Notes under the pieces: model-generated | The model's database searches: none | The model's input: only the letters and a program-made list of their open reading frames with translations | Told to the model about the DNA's origin: nothing | In this document: in pieces, positions 1 to 8,645 of the stretch | How the letters are laid out: every line of letters begins with the position of its first letter | Numbering within the stretch: the stretch's first letter is position 1 | Assembly: GCA_012728975.1 (NCBI GenBank) | Contig: JAAYDZ010000006.1 | Span: 28,753-92,752 of the forward strand | Source of the DNA: Bacteroidales bacterium | Lineage (GTDB): Bacteria; Bacteroidota; Bacteroidia; Bacteroidales; UBA932 | Direction: 5' to 3' | Length of the DNA stretch: 64,000 nucleotides | Program-made: the position numbers and the translations under genes

Positions 1-1
1 T

Positions 2-259
2 CAAAGCCTTAAAGTGCGTATTCTTGAGGATACCGGCCATATGTCAAACGATCAGACGGCATCTCTGGTCAGAAGAGCTTTTCATCCTGAACTCAAAAGC
101 ATACATCTAGCTCATCTTAGCCGCAATAATAACACACCAAAACTGGCATTTCAAACAGTCAGCGATGCGCTTCTCGAGATGGGTGTCAGAGTGGGAGAGG
201 ATGTCATTCTCAACTGTCTGCCACGTACAGATTCTTCGGAAATTATGGAATGTTCATAA
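2..259 (+). CDS. MBL-fold metallohydrolase, C-terminal part (YycJ/WalJ-like)
   Basis: This is the 3' end of a gene that begins left of the window; the frame is open from base 2, so the GTG at 14 is not a start. The visible 85 residues match the C-terminus of metallo-beta-lactamase-fold proteins of the YycJ/WalJ group. The motif GHMSNDQTASLV is followed by a predicted strand and by HLSRNNNTPKLA, which corresponds to the family's HLSxENNxP segment carrying a late metal-ligand histidine. Relatives are single-domain hydrolases or exonucleases of about 260 residues. The family call is fairly firm from these motifs; the substrate is unknown. A 3' neighbour with its own promoter follows. Confidence 0.7.
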   Translation, partial: QSLKVRILEDTGHMSNDQTASLVRRAFHPELKSIHLAHLSRNNNTPKLAFQTVSDALLEMGVRVGEDVILNCLPRTDSSEIMECS

Positions 260-297
260 CTTGTTTGTCAGATTTATCAAATCGGCATAATTTTGGT

Positions 298-305
298 TAT
301 ATTTG
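298..305 (+). promoter_or_regulatory. Bacteroidota -7 box upstream of the small lipoprotein gene
   Basis: TATATTTG fits the consensus TAnnTTTG and is followed by C. It lies about 40 nt before the ATG at 345. The -33 element is weak. Confidence 0.6.
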
Positions 306-344
306 CACTGATACTCGCAATTTGAAACAACTAAACGATAGGAT

Positions 345-743
345 ATGAAAAAAATTACTCTGATTTTGTCGCTCTTTTTTGCCACAACCCTATTGAATTC
401 GTGCAATGATCTCTACCCTGACTCAGAACTTTTATTGGGTGCATGGTCTTCATATGAGTGCTTTAAACAGGGCGGTCAGCCTTTTTCTTATACACTCGAG
501 AGATATCTATTTACTCCGGATGGTTATGTGGCCTTTTACGACACCAGTGTATTCCAGTTCAAGCTTCCTTATGGTTATAATGCCACTACAGGTATCCTGG
601 CAATTCTGGATGGTACCGATGAAGAGGGCAATAAATTAACCATAGAGTATCCTGCTGTAATCGAATATGTCGAAGCGGTCAAATCGAATGTTTTGACCAT
701 CACTTACAATGATGGATATACAATACGCTATCGCAAACGATAA
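345..743 (+). CDS. Small lipocalin-like lipoprotein
   Basis: A 132-residue protein of unknown function. It starts with a lipoprotein signal peptide ending in LLNSC (Cys20), so it should be a lipid-anchored periplasmic or outer membrane protein. The rest is beta-rich: LLLGAWSSYE opens the domain, and later strands such as VLTITYNDGYTIRYRKR resemble the lipocalin-like lipoproteins common in Bacteroidales. It is transcribed alone from the TATATTTG box. Its stop TAA is followed directly by a G-rich heptad repeat that pairs with a C-rich half from the convergent gene. The protein at 2485-2955 has a similar size and layout. The function cannot be told from sequence. Confidence 0.7.
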   Translation: MKKITLILSLFFATTLLNSCNDLYPDSELLLGAWSSYECFKQGGQPFSYTLERYLFTPDGYVAFYDTSVFQFKLPYGYNATTGILAILDGTDEEGNKLTIEYPAVIEYVEAVKSNVLTITYNDGYTIRYRKR

Positions 744-745
744 GT

Positions 746-815
746 CCGGGGTGCGTGTTGCACGTTGCAGGGTGCGAGGTGCAACACGCACCCCGTAACC
801 ATTACCGCGTAACAC
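746..815. repeat. Heptad-repeat array forming a 16-bp inverted repeat between convergent genes
   Basis: Five G-rich heptads (GGGGTGC, GTGTTGC, ACGTTGC, AGGGTGC, GAGGTGC) run into C-rich heptads. Bases 748-763 and 779-794 are perfect inverted repeats of 16 bp with a 15-nt loop. The array fills the whole gap between the TAA of the rightward lipoprotein gene and the TAG of the leftward peptidase gene. It could act as a two-way terminator, although no U-tract follows. Confidence 0.75.
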
Positions 816-2482
816 TAATCAACAAATTGCATTTTATAATAAGCCGCTGTGAGTTTTTCTCCGGTGGCTTTTTCTATCATTTCATTCCATTCGTAACGCA
901 TTCCGGGATTGAAAACATATTCCTGAAGCCATTCTCCCACCTCTTTGCTGCCTACATAACAATCGTTTGCCATGTCTTGGCTTTTGGTAACATTGGTCAC
1001 AATATAGTGGTGTAGCTGTGAAGCCAGAAGGGCTCCGAGCTGATAGTTATGATAATAACAGGGATAGAGTGCAATATGAATTTTTGATGCCCAGTCGGGC
1101 TCGTCACGACCCTCCGGACGGGTGAGAAGCTGATATTTTTCCACAAGATTCCACCAAAGAGTATTGAGATCCTGTTCGGGGTTAGCGTACATCTCCTTTT
1201 CGAATCGGTACATTACCTGTGTCCAGCGGCTGAAAACAAGTTGCTGGAGTCGGAGTGAACGGATGCAATCTTCATTGATAGTTGCTGCTTCCTCGTCGGA
1301 AAGATCCACCATAACTTTCATCCATTCCGTATTACGGGACAACCTATCAAACATCATTGCCACCGCTTCTGTAGTGAAACTATGTGCTGCCTCGCGGAGG
1401 AAGAGAGGATTGCCTGCAGCATCGTGTCCTACTGCATAGACAGCGTGTCCAAATTCGTGGAGCATGGTCGACATCCATTGTTCGGTGTCAGAGATGTTAC
1501 AGAGGACACGTACATCTCCGTTATGATCAATATCTATACAGTAGGCGTGCTGATTTTTGCCATCACGGGGATAGAGGTCGCTGTTCATCATGATTGTGCT
1601 TACATTGAGACCTATGCTGTTATAGAAATCGGTAGTCAGAGTTTCAAGATTACGTCCTTTGTAATATTTGTCAAGATCTACGGGGTAAAGATCGGGTGCT
1701 TCCTGGAAAAACCTTCCCTGGTAATGCCAGGGCATCAATTTTTCTACGGGTATCCTATATCTCGCGGAGAACATTTTATCCATATCGGCTTTTAGTACGG
1801 CAAATCCTTCACTTGTCATTTCGTCAAGTTCATTAAAGAGTGCTGAGATTTCTTCCGGATCTTGTTCCGAAAAGGTTAGGGACATCGTGTAATAATTGTC
1901 AAATCCCAGCGATTGTGCCAGGGTATTGCGAAGGCGTACAATTTCCAGAACATCTTCGGCCACGTAAGGTCCTATTGCCTTGTGAGCATTCCAGATCTCC
2001 TCCAAAGCTTTGTTGTCTGTTGAGGTCCGGAGAACCTCTTCTACATAATTGTCGTTTACCTTTTCGCCGCGAAATTCAGCTCGGAAACTGGCATATTTCT
2101 GTTCCAGAAGACTCTCTTTCTCTATAATTTGATTTTGCAGTGTTGTATCTGCCTGTCCCTTGAGAAAAGAGAGGTATAGTATATCCAATTGCCTTTTGAG
2201 CAGAGGGTTGTTGACTCTACCGCCTTTTTTCATTCGGTTGAGTTTGTCAAATATAACTTTGTCCGAATATATTTCGGCGATTTTGATACTTGCCTGGGCG
2301 TATCTTTGAAAATCTTCGGGATTACCGGTTGTAGTACCGGTCCAGTAACTTTTTGATGATTCTACATAAAGAGGCAGGAGCGTGCCCTCGAGTTCGGATA
2401 TGAGGGATTTGAGCTCTTTCTCAGGGTTGCAGCTTGTCAACATAACGAGTGAAAGTAGCAGGAAAGTGTATAGTTTTTTCAT
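815..2482 (-). CDS. M2/M3-like zinc metallopeptidase, lipoprotein
   Basis: A 555-residue gluzincin peptidase with a lipoprotein signal (LTSC, Cys18), so it is probably periplasmic and membrane-anchored. The HExxH motif is HEFGH at about residues 342-346. The third zinc ligand is likely Glu372 in FTTEAVAM, preceded by LREAAHS. This spacing and the LRE...EA pattern resemble the M2 (angiotensin-converting enzyme-like) group more than classical M3 oligopeptidases. The mostly helical N-terminal half is typical of both. It probably trims peptides taken up from outside. The gene lies 2 bp after the lipoprotein gene 2485-2955 and is co-transcribed with it. Its TAG stop opens the C-rich heptad array. 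Confidence 0.85.
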   Translation of the reverse strand: MKKLYTFLLLSLVMLTSCNPEKELKSLISELEGTLLPLYVESSKSYWTGTTTGNPEDFQRYAQASIKIAEIYSDKVIFDKLNRMKKGGRVNNPLLKRQLDILYLSFLKGQADTTLQNQIIEKESLLEQKYASFRAEFRGEKVNDNYVEEVLRTSTDNKALEEIWNAHKAIGPYVAEDVLEIVRLRNTLAQSLGFDNYYTMSLTFSEQDPEEISALFNELDEMTSEGFAVLKADMDKMFSARYRIPVEKLMPWHYQGRFFQEAPDLYPVDLDKYYKGRNLETLTTDFYNSIGLNVSTIMMNSDLYPRDGKNQHAYCIDIDHNGDVRVLCNISDTEQWMSTMLHEFGHAVYAVGHDAAGNPLFLREAAHSFTTEAVAMMFDRLSRNTEWMKVMVDLSDEEAATINEDCIRSLRLQQLVFSRWTQVMYRFEKEMYANPEQDLNTLWWNLVEKYQLLTRPEGRDEPDWASKIHIALYPCYYHNYQLGALLASQLHHYIVTNVTKSQDMANDCYVGSKEVGEWLQEYVFNPGMRYEWNEMIEKATGEKLTAAYYKMQFVD

Positions 2483-2484
2483 GG

Positions 2485-2955
2485 TTAGAATTTTTTATTC
2501 ATTTCCCATGTAGAGTTGAGATTGAAAATTGCAAGCTCGTCTTCCTCAATGACATCGAGCAGCAGACGTTTGAGAGTCAGTTCCTTGACCTGGAACTGAG
2601 TAACAATGTTCGTGTTGAAATCCTTTTTGCCTTGGAGAAGCCCATCTATAGGGAAACTTATGTTTAGAATGTAATTATCCTGGTCGTAAGAAAATGTTCC
2701 GGTGTAACTGGCAATAACCATCTTAGCGCGACCTACATCTTCCCATATTTGGAATTTGAATGTGTCGTCTTTTTCGAACACGAAAGAATAACGTGTTTCA
2801 GCATAATTGAGTTCGATCTCTCCCACATAGACTTTAGCGACATCCCACTGGCCATAAAGAAGAGACTTTTCGCTCATCAAATCCGCGAGATACTGACATC
2901 CTGAAAGGGAAATCAGAGCTGCCGCTACAAGCGAAAAGAGAGTCAATTTTTTCAT
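2485..2955 (-). CDS. Lipocalin-like lipoprotein
   Basis: A 156-residue predicted lipoprotein (lipobox LSGC, Cys20). The mature part starts with a short helix, then SLLYGQWDVAKVYVGEIEL and alternating beta strands, a layout like lipocalin-like proteins of Bacteroidales. No catalytic motif is visible. It is the first gene of a two-gene unit with the downstream peptidase, 2 bp apart. A variant -7 box, TATCTTCG (2977-2984), stands about 21 nt before the ATG. The role is unknown; a partner or ligand binder for the peptidase is only a guess from context. Confidence 0.7.
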   Translation of the reverse strand: MKKLTLFSLVAAALISLSGCQYLADLMSEKSLLYGQWDVAKVYVGEIELNYAETRYSFVFEKDDTFKFQIWEDVGRAKMVIASYTGTFSYDQDNYILNISFPIDGLLQGKKDFNTNIVTQFQVKELTLKRLLLDVIEEDELAIFNLNSTWEMNKKF

Positions 2956-2976
2956 AATCTGGGTCTTAGTAACACA

Positions 2977-2984
2977 CGAAGATA
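2977..2984 (-). promoter_or_regulatory. Variant -7 box (TAnnTTCG) before the lipoprotein-peptidase pair
   Basis: On the minus strand TATCTTCG differs from TAnnTTTG by one base. It is followed by GTG and ends about 21 nt before the ATG. Confidence 0.4.
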
Positions 2985-3009
2985 ATAAAAAAAAATAAAA
3001 CGTACCTTT

Positions 3010-3768
3010 TTATTCAAAAAACAGAAGTCCGAAATGTTCAGGAGTATGGAAATTTGGAGAGGGAATCGGTATCGGATGCCAGCTCAGATAGTGTGGAACA
3101 GGCATGTCATCCCCACATTTGTAAAAATTTGCGGTAACGGTGCGTCCTGACAGATCTGAGAACTCTGAAAGAGAGTAGAGGGATTTAGGAATAGCTATTG
3201 TTAGAGTCCATTCATGTTCACCCGCACGTTCACCAAAGGGTTCACAGCCTAGAGTTGATTGGCGTCTTATCTGGTTCATTACATCATCTCCGAAACGGAT
3301 TCGCTGCTTACGGTCAGGACCTCCGGCAAATGTGCCGTGACCTATACAGTTCATCTCCAGATTGTAGTAGATAGAATCTTTGTCGGATGGGATTATGAAA
3401 AATTCCACACATGAGTCGGTGTAGGGTTTAGATCCGGCGTCATATCCAAAGGTTGCCCTGACACCATTCTCTTTCACGACATACTGGAGATAGATTTCTT
3501 CCTCTGAATGGGCTATTCGGAATTTAACTTCCGGTTTGTAACTATAGTCCTCCCAGTTGACCACATCTATGGATTGGAATGCTATTTTTTTCCTGTCGAA
3601 CATGGCGGCTACTTCAGCTACGGAGGGCTTTAATGACTCGAAAACTACTTTTTTGACTCTTAATACTTGCATATTATCTGAAGTTTCTGTGTTATCTCTA
3701 TTTGTTCTGCATCCGGTTATGACACCTAGATTCAACAGAACTATGGCGTAACAGATAATTTTTCTCAT
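3010..3768 (-). CDS. CBM9-like carbohydrate-binding lipoprotein
   Basis: A 252-residue lipoprotein (ITGC lipobox, Cys20). From about residue 50 it shows the family 9-like carbohydrate-binding fold seen in many Bacteroidota proteins. The signs are a strand pattern with IYLQYVVKENGVRA, the conserved SCVEFFI segment, YYNLEMNCIGHGTF and a late WHPIPIPSPNFHTPEHFG segment. Proteins of this type bind glycans or decorate glycan-active enzymes, but no enzyme domain is attached here. It is transcribed alone; a -7 box lies only 5 nt before the ATG. The family assignment is good and the ligand is unknown. Confidence 0.75.
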   Translation of the reverse strand: MRKIICYAIVLLNLGVITGCRTNRDNTETSDNMQVLRVKKVVFESLKPSVAEVAAMFDRKKIAFQSIDVVNWEDYSYKPEVKFRIAHSEEEIYLQYVVKENGVRATFGYDAGSKPYTDSCVEFFIIPSDKDSIYYNLEMNCIGHGTFAGGPDRKQRIRFGDDVMNQIRRQSTLGCEPFGERAGEHEWTLTIAIPKSLYSLSEFSDLSGRTVTANFYKCGDDMPVPHYLSWHPIPIPSPNFHTPEHFGLLFFE

Positions 3769-3773
3769 GATTT

Positions 3774-3781
3774 CAAAGGTA
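3774..3781 (-). promoter_or_regulatory. -7 box of the CBM9-like gene, very close to the start
   Basis: TACCTTTG on the minus strand. Only 5 nt separate it from the ATG at 3768, so the transcript should have almost no leader. Confidence 0.55.
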
Positions 3782-3824
3782 TAAAAAAAGTACTAATAGC
3801 GTTGCTATTGTCCTACATTTTTAT

Positions 3825-3832
3825 TATTTTTG
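3825..3832 (+). promoter_or_regulatory. -7 box of ppdK
   Basis: TATTTTTG followed by C, with TTG at 3808-3810 as a possible -33 element. The 5' leader to the ATG at 3896 would be about 58 nt and AT-rich. Confidence 0.6.
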
Positions 3833-3895
3833 CAGATTACTATCATAAAAGTAATAATTTGTCAAATTACAAAAAATTAAAATATTAAATTATCT

Positions 3896-6613
3896 ATGAC
3901 AAAAAGAGTTTACCGCTTTGGCGGAAAGAGTGCCGAAGGTGATGGCACGATGAAAAACCTCCTCGGAGGCAAAGGAGCTAATCTTGCAGAGATGTGTACC
4001 ATGGGTATTCCCGTTCCCGCAGGTTTTACAATCACAACTGATACTTGTACTGAGTATTTCGCACTCGGTGGCAAGTATCCTGAGGAACTTAAGGAAGAAG
4101 TTGCAGCAGCTCTCAAGGCCACTGAAGAGACTATGGGAATGAAATTCGGTGATAGCAAGGATCCTCTCCTTCTATCCTGCCGTTCAGGTGCAAGAATGTC
4201 AATGCCCGGTATGATGGAAACAGTTCTCAATATCGGTCTTTGCTCCAAGACGATTCCCGGAATTATTGAAAAGACTAAAAATCCCCGCTTTGTATATGAT
4301 GCTTACCGACGTCTGATCATGATGTATTCAGACGTTGTGATGGAGAAAGCTGAAGGCATTGAGCCGGAAGATGGCAAGGGTATTCGCGTACAGCTTGATA
4401 ATATGCTTCAAGATCTTAAGACTAAGAAGGGTTACAAGGGTGATACCGACCTCACTGAGGAGGATCTGAAATCACTTTGCGAGCACTTCAAGGTGCGAGT
4501 AAAAGAGGTTCTCGGTCAGGAATTCCCCGATGATGCACAAGCACAGCTTTGGGGCAGTATAGGTGCAGTATTCAAATCATGGAATGGCAAGAGAGCTATT
4601 GCTTATCGCCGTATAGAGGGTATTCCCGATGAATATGGCACTGCAGTTAACGTGCAGGCAATGGTATTCGGCAATATGGGTTCTAATTCTGCTACAGGCG
4701 TTGCATTCTCCCGTAACCCTGCTACAGGTGAGCACACATTTTACGGTGAGTGGCTCATTGATGCACAGGGTGAAGACGTAGTTGCGGGTATCCGTACTCC
4801 CAATCCTCTTAATGAGTCTACCAAGACCGATCATAATAAGCACCTTGTTTCTCTTGAGACAGCGATGCCGGAGGTGTATAAGGAGCTTGACAAGATCCAG
4901 GATGACCTCGAGCACCACTTCAAAGATATGCAGGATATAGAGTTTACCATCCAGGACGGAAAACTCTGGTTACTCCAGTGCCGCGTTGGCAAGAGAACCG
5001 GTTTTGCAGCGCTCAATATGGCTATGGATATGATTGAAGAGGGTATGATCGATGAGAAGACTGCAGTGATGAGAGTTGCTCCTAAGCAGCTTGACGAGAT
5101 ACTTCACCCTATTCTCGATCCCGAGTCAGAGAAGAAGGCTAATGTAATCGCAAAAGGTCTTCCAGCAGGTCCAGGCGGAGCCGTAGGTAAGATTGTCTTC
5201 ACTTCGGAGGCTGCAATTGAGGCAGCGTCAAGAGGTGAGAGGGTAATCCTGGTTCGAGAAGAGACCAACCCTGAAGATGTGGAAGGTATGCGTGCCGCTG
5301 TTGGATTGCTTACTTCACGCGGAGGTATGACCTCTCATGCTGCTCTTGTAGCCCGCGGATGGGGCAAATGCTGCATCGTAGGTTGCGATGCTATCAAGTT
5401 TGCAACTATCGATGGAAAGAGAGTGATGAATATTGGTGACAAGTGCTATAAAGAGGGTGCTATTTTCTCTCTCAATGGCACAAGAGGTCACGTGTATGAT
5501 GTAGCAGTCAGCACAGTAGATGCCTCCGAGAATCCTCGATTTGTAGAGTTTATGACTATGGTTGATAAATACCGTAAACTGGGTGTTCGTACCAATGCCG
5601 ATACCCCTGAGGATGCTCTTAAGGCAATTGAATTCGGTGCAGAAGGTATCGGTCTCTTCCGTATTGAACACATGTTCTACGGTAAAGACTCTGAGGCACC
5701 TCTTTCTAAGCTTCGCAAGATGATCCACGCGACCAATCTCGAGGAGAGAGTTGATGCTCTCAACGAACTTGAGCCCTATGTTGTGGATGCCACTAGGGAG
5801 ACAATGCGAGTTATGAATGGCAGACCTGTGACATTTCGCCTCCTAGATCCACCCTTGCATGAGTTTGTACCTCAGACTGTTGAAAAACAGCAGGAACTTG
5901 CAGACGAACTCGGCATTACCCTTGACGAGATCAAGGAGAGGGGAGAACTCCTACACGAGGTCAACCCCATGATGGGGCACCGTGGAGTACGTATCGGTAT
6001 TACTTATCCTGAGGTGAGTTATATGCAATTCAAGGCTATTTTCACAGCAACAGCTCAGTTGCTCAAGGAGGGTCTCAAGCCGCTCCCTGAGATTATGATT
6101 CCTGTAACAATTTCAGCAAAGGAGCTTGACTTCCAGAAGGCTATTTGCGAAAAAGCGCTTGCAGAGGTTGAAAAAGCTGAGGGTGTAAAGATTAATTACC
6201 TGTATGGTACAATGATCGAGATCCCCCGCGCTGCAATCCTTGCACCCGAGATGGCTAAGTCTGCGCAGTTCTTCTCATTCGGTACTAATGACATGACACA
6301 GATGACTTACGGTTTCTCAAGAGATGACATCGGTTCCTTCATGAATGACTATATGGAGCACGGAATTCTAGACTTTGACCCCTTCCAAACTCTTGACCTG
6401 GGCTCTGTTGGAAAGCTTGTTAAGCTAGGTCTAGATGGAGGTCGCTCAACAAGTCCGAAACTCAAGGTAGGTATTTGTGGCGAGCATGGTGGTGATCCTG
6501 ATTCAGTGCATTTCTGTCATAAGATAGGAATGGACTATGTTTCATGTTCTCCTTTTCGCGTACCTATTGCAAGACTTGCAGCTGCTCAGGCAGCCATTGC
6601 TGACAACAAGTAA
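3896..6613 (+). CDS. ppdK: Pyruvate, phosphate dikinase
   Basis: This 905-residue enzyme interconverts pyruvate, ATP and phosphate with phosphoenolpyruvate, AMP and PPi. The order is an N-terminal ATP-grasp domain (KNLLGGKGANLAEM near residue 20, GSNSATGVAFSRNPATGE near 265), a central swivelling phosphohistidine domain and a C-terminal TIM barrel that binds PEP. The catalytic histidine is His481 in GGMTSHAALVARG, and the barrel cysteine is Cys861 in GICGEHGG. The length is slightly above the usual 870-890. It is transcribed alone from the box at 3825 and ended by a strong terminator at 6628. Together with the PPi-type phosphofructokinase at 44003 it points to PPi-linked glycolysis. Confidence 0.97.
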   Translation: MTKRVYRFGGKSAEGDGTMKNLLGGKGANLAEMCTMGIPVPAGFTITTDTCTEYFALGGKYPEELKEEVAAALKATEETMGMKFGDSKDPLLLSCRSGARMSMPGMMETVLNIGLCSKTIPGIIEKTKNPRFVYDAYRRLIMMYSDVVMEKAEGIEPEDGKGIRVQLDNMLQDLKTKKGYKGDTDLTEEDLKSLCEHFKVRVKEVLGQEFPDDAQAQLWGSIGAVFKSWNGKRAIAYRRIEGIPDEYGTAVNVQAMVFGNMGSNSATGVAFSRNPATGEHTFYGEWLIDAQGEDVVAGIRTPNPLNESTKTDHNKHLVSLETAMPEVYKELDKIQDDLEHHFKDMQDIEFTIQDGKLWLLQCRVGKRTGFAALNMAMDMIEEGMIDEKTAVMRVAPKQLDEILHPILDPESEKKANVIAKGLPAGPGGAVGKIVFTSEAAIEAASRGERVILVREETNPEDVEGMRAAVGLLTSRGGMTSHAALVARGWGKCCIVGCDAIKFATIDGKRVMNIGDKCYKEGAIFSLNGTRGHVYDVAVSTVDASENPRFVEFMTMVDKYRKLGVRTNADTPEDALKAIEFGAEGIGLFRIEHMFYGKDSEAPLSKLRKMIHATNLEERVDALNELEPYVVDATRETMRVMNGRPVTFRLLDPPLHEFVPQTVEKQQELADELGITLDEIKERGELLHEVNPMMGHRGVRIGITYPEVSYMQFKAIFTATAQLLKEGLKPLPEIMIPVTISAKELDFQKAICEKALAEVEKAEGVKINYLYGTMIEIPRAAILAPEMAKSAQFFSFGTNDMTQMTYGFSRDDIGSFMNDYMEHGILDFDPFQTLDLGSVGKLVKLGLDGGRSTSPKLKVGICGEHGGDPDSVHFCHKIGMDYVSCSPFRVPIARLAAAQAAIADNK

Positions 6614-6627
6614 AAAACTTTTAAAGA

Positions 6628-6664
6628 ACTCCCGAATACCTTTTTGTGTTCGGGAGTCTTTTTT
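6628..6664 (+). terminator. Rho-independent terminator of ppdK
   Basis: The stem ACTCCCGAATAC (6628-6639) pairs with GTGTTCGGGAGT (6646-6657), giving 12 pairs with one G-U, around a 6-nt loop. A run of T follows. Confidence 0.9.
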
Positions 6665-6681
6665 GCTTTATTGGCGCACAT

Positions 6682-7176
6682 ATGAGACAACCTGTACTGA
6701 AACCTTTCAATGACGCCCGTTCAATTGGTGTAATTCTGAACCTCAGCAACTTCAATTGTCACGATACTGTCGCTTTTCTCAATCAGGAAGCCGCCAGACA
6801 CGGGATTGAGATACACTATCTTTTGGTCAACCTAAACAGGCAGCCTATACCACAGTGGTGTCTTGACTCGAGGATGACTGTAATAAACTATCGTCGTGAC
6901 TTCACGCATAGGGGTAAACTTAAGTCTACTGTTGCAGAGCCTTTTGTTAATACTGAATTTGATTTTTTATTCGCTGTGTCAAACCATTTTCACCCTGTTG
7001 TGAATAGATTGTCACAACTTTCCAAAGCGGGGTTTAAAGTGGGCAAATATTTCTCAAGGAACAATCCGTATGATCTTACATACAGACCCTCATTTTCTGA
7101 GAGAGATCTGGAACTTTCAAAAGAGTATGTGGCGAACATACACCTAATCACATTACCTGACAATTCTGACAATTGA
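6682..7176 (+). CDS. DUF6913 family protein
   Basis: A 164-residue protein of the DUF6913 type found in Bacteroidota. The start chosen is the ATG at 6682, because the upstream GTG (6646) lies inside the ppdK terminator. The segment RSIGVILNLSNFNCHDTVAFLN and the conserved FDFLFAVSNHFHPVVNRLSQLS and RPSFSERDLELSKEYV segments fit an alpha/beta fold. No catalytic motif is known. It lies 3 bp before the DUF368 gene and is probably co-transcribed with it. The function is unknown. Confidence 0.75.
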   Translation: MRQPVLKPFNDARSIGVILNLSNFNCHDTVAFLNQEAARHGIEIHYLLVNLNRQPIPQWCLDSRMTVINYRRDFTHRGKLKSTVAEPFVNTEFDFLFAVSNHFHPVVNRLSQLSKAGFKVGKYFSRNNPYDLTYRPSFSERDLELSKEYVANIHLITLPDNSDN

Positions 7177-7179
7177 TAT

Positions 7180-8079
7180 ATGTCAAAAATAGGACACTAC
7201 CTTCTCGTTACCCTCAAAGGGCTCTGTATGGGAGCAGCTGATGTAATTCCAGGAGTTTCAGGTGGTACAATCGCCTTTCTCACCGGTATATATGGGGACC
7301 TCATCAACTCTATTAAGTCCATCGATCTCGAGGCACTCAAACTCCTCTTTACCGGAAAATTTCGCAAGTTCTGGATTAAAATAAATGGCAATTTTCTCTT
7401 TTCACTTGTGCTGGGCATCCTGATAAGCATCTTTTCTTTAGCAAAGGTGATGCAATATTTGCTGGTGAACCACCCGATACCTTTGTGGTCCTTTTTTTTC
7501 GGACTCATTTTGGCTTCGCCTGTCTATATTCTTAAAGGAATTGAAATTAAGAAACTTATCCATCTGATTCCGGCTATTGTCGGAATGGCAGTAGGAGTGC
7601 TTATTTGTCTTATCTCACCTACCGAGACCACAGATGCGCTTTGGTTTATATTCCTTTGTGGTGCCATTGCTGTCTGTGCGATGATACTTCCGGGTATCTC
7701 CGGCAGTTTTGTTTTGCTCCTTCTCGGGAAGTATGCCTACATAATCGGTGCTGTAAGTGATCTGAATATTTCGGTTCTTTTGGTTTTTGCAGTAGGTGCC
7801 ATTATCGGTATTATCCTTTTTTCAAAATTTCTCTCGTGGCTCCTCAAAAAGGTTTACAACGGCACATTGTTTTTCCTTTCAGGTCTGATGATCGGTTCTC
7901 TTGTAAAGGTATGGCCTTGGAAAAGAGTTCTGGAAAGCGGTGTGGACCGTCCGGTGCTTCCAGGAGATTACAGTGGAGATCCCCAATTGCATCATGCAGT
8001 AATATGGTTTGCGGTGGGAGTACTCCTCTTGTTTGGAATTGAGTATCTCGCAAAAAGATTAAAATCCGCAAATCCATAA
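7180..8079 (+). CDS. DUF368 polyprenyl-phosphate transporter (PopT-like)
   Basis: A 299-residue polytopic membrane protein of the DUF368 family. Members of this family have been shown to recycle undecaprenyl phosphate across the membrane for wall and surface glycan synthesis. The two inverted-repeat signatures are visible: ADVIPGVSGGT (about residues 20-30) and MILPGISGS (about 168-176). Eight or more hydrophobic segments follow one another. The start 3 bp after DUF6913 suggests one transcript. The family assignment is firm; the transport role comes from studied relatives. Confidence 0.88.
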   Translation: MSKIGHYLLVTLKGLCMGAADVIPGVSGGTIAFLTGIYGDLINSIKSIDLEALKLLFTGKFRKFWIKINGNFLFSLVLGILISIFSLAKVMQYLLVNHPIPLWSFFFGLILASPVYILKGIEIKKLIHLIPAIVGMAVGVLICLISPTETTDALWFIFLCGAIAVCAMILPGISGSFVLLLLGKYAYIIGAVSDLNISVLLVFAVGAIIGIILFSKFLSWLLKKVYNGTLFFLSGLMIGSLVKVWPWKRVLESGVDRPVLPGDYSGDPQLHHAVIWFAVGVLLLFGIEYLAKRLKSANP

Positions 8080-8142
8080 GTTGGTCAAATCTGAGTTAGG
8101 AATCTGATTATAGGCTGTTTTGTGGAAAAAAGTGCGTAAAAA

Positions 8143-8173
8143 TTTGTACGTTGTGAAAAAATATGTACTTTTG
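8143..8173 (+). promoter_or_regulatory. Consensus rplS promoter
   Basis: TTTG (8143-8146) and TACTTTTG (8166-8173) are spaced by 19 bp, the ideal Bacteroidota -33/-7 arrangement. It is the best promoter match in the window. Confidence 0.8.
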
Positions 8174-8179
8174 CAATCC

Positions 8180-8256
8180 CAAAACGAAAAGCAACCTCTT
8201 GGTATAGGACTCGGAGACTTCCGTAGCAGCAACGTTGCGCTAAAACATTAATAAAA
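8180..8256 (+). promoter_or_regulatory. Structured 5' leader of rplS, candidate L19 autoregulatory element
   Basis: The roughly 75-nt leader holds a small hairpin CGGA/TCCG (8212-8223) and the palindrome GCAACGTTGC (8229-8238), whose right arm could instead pair with GCAAC at 8191-8195. Alternative pairing near the start codon fits ribosomal-protein feedback control, but I cannot match it to a known motif by eye. Confidence 0.35.
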
Positions 8257-8628
8257 ATGGATTTAATGAAGATCGCACAGGAGGCCTGTGCACAGGAACT
8301 AAAGCAGTTGCCGGATTTCAAAGCCGGTGACACTGTTACCGTTACTTACAAGATTAGAGAAGAAAACAAAGAGCGCTTCCAAAAGTTTCGTGGTATAGTG
8401 ATCCAGAAACGTGGTGAAGGTGCTACAAAGACTTTTACAGTACGTAAAATTTCAAATGGTGTTGGTGTAGAGAGGATTTTTCCGCTTTCCTCACCTCTCA
8501 TTGAGGATATTGAGGTAAACAAGATCGGTGCAGTACGCAGAGCACGCATATTCTACCTCAGAAAGCTCACCGGTAAGAAGGCACGCATCAAAGAGAAAAG
8601 AGTGGCTCGTCAGACACCCAAAGAGTAA
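8257..8628 (+). CDS. rplS: 50S ribosomal protein L19
   Basis: A 123-residue L19 protein, slightly longer than the 115 residues of E. coli. It shows the family core [13 protein letters not shown], the segment [16 protein letters not shown] and [20 protein letters not shown], then [22 protein letters not shown]19 sits at the interface of the large and small subunits. The gene has its own near-perfect promoter and a structured leader, and lies 17 bp before a tRNA gene that probably shares its transcript and terminator. Confidence 0.97.
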   Translation: MDLMKIAQEACAQELKQLPDFKAGDTVTVTYKIREENKERFQKFRGIVIQKRGEGATKTFTVRKISNGVGVERIFPLSSPLIEDIEVNKIGAVRRARIFYLRKLTGKKARIKEKRVARQTPKE

Positions 8629-8645
8629 TAACAGTTTTTTCATAA

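Noticed and set aside
6646-6681. Longer DUF6913 protein starting with GTG at 6646
   Set aside because: The codons fall in the stem and T-run of the ppdK terminator.
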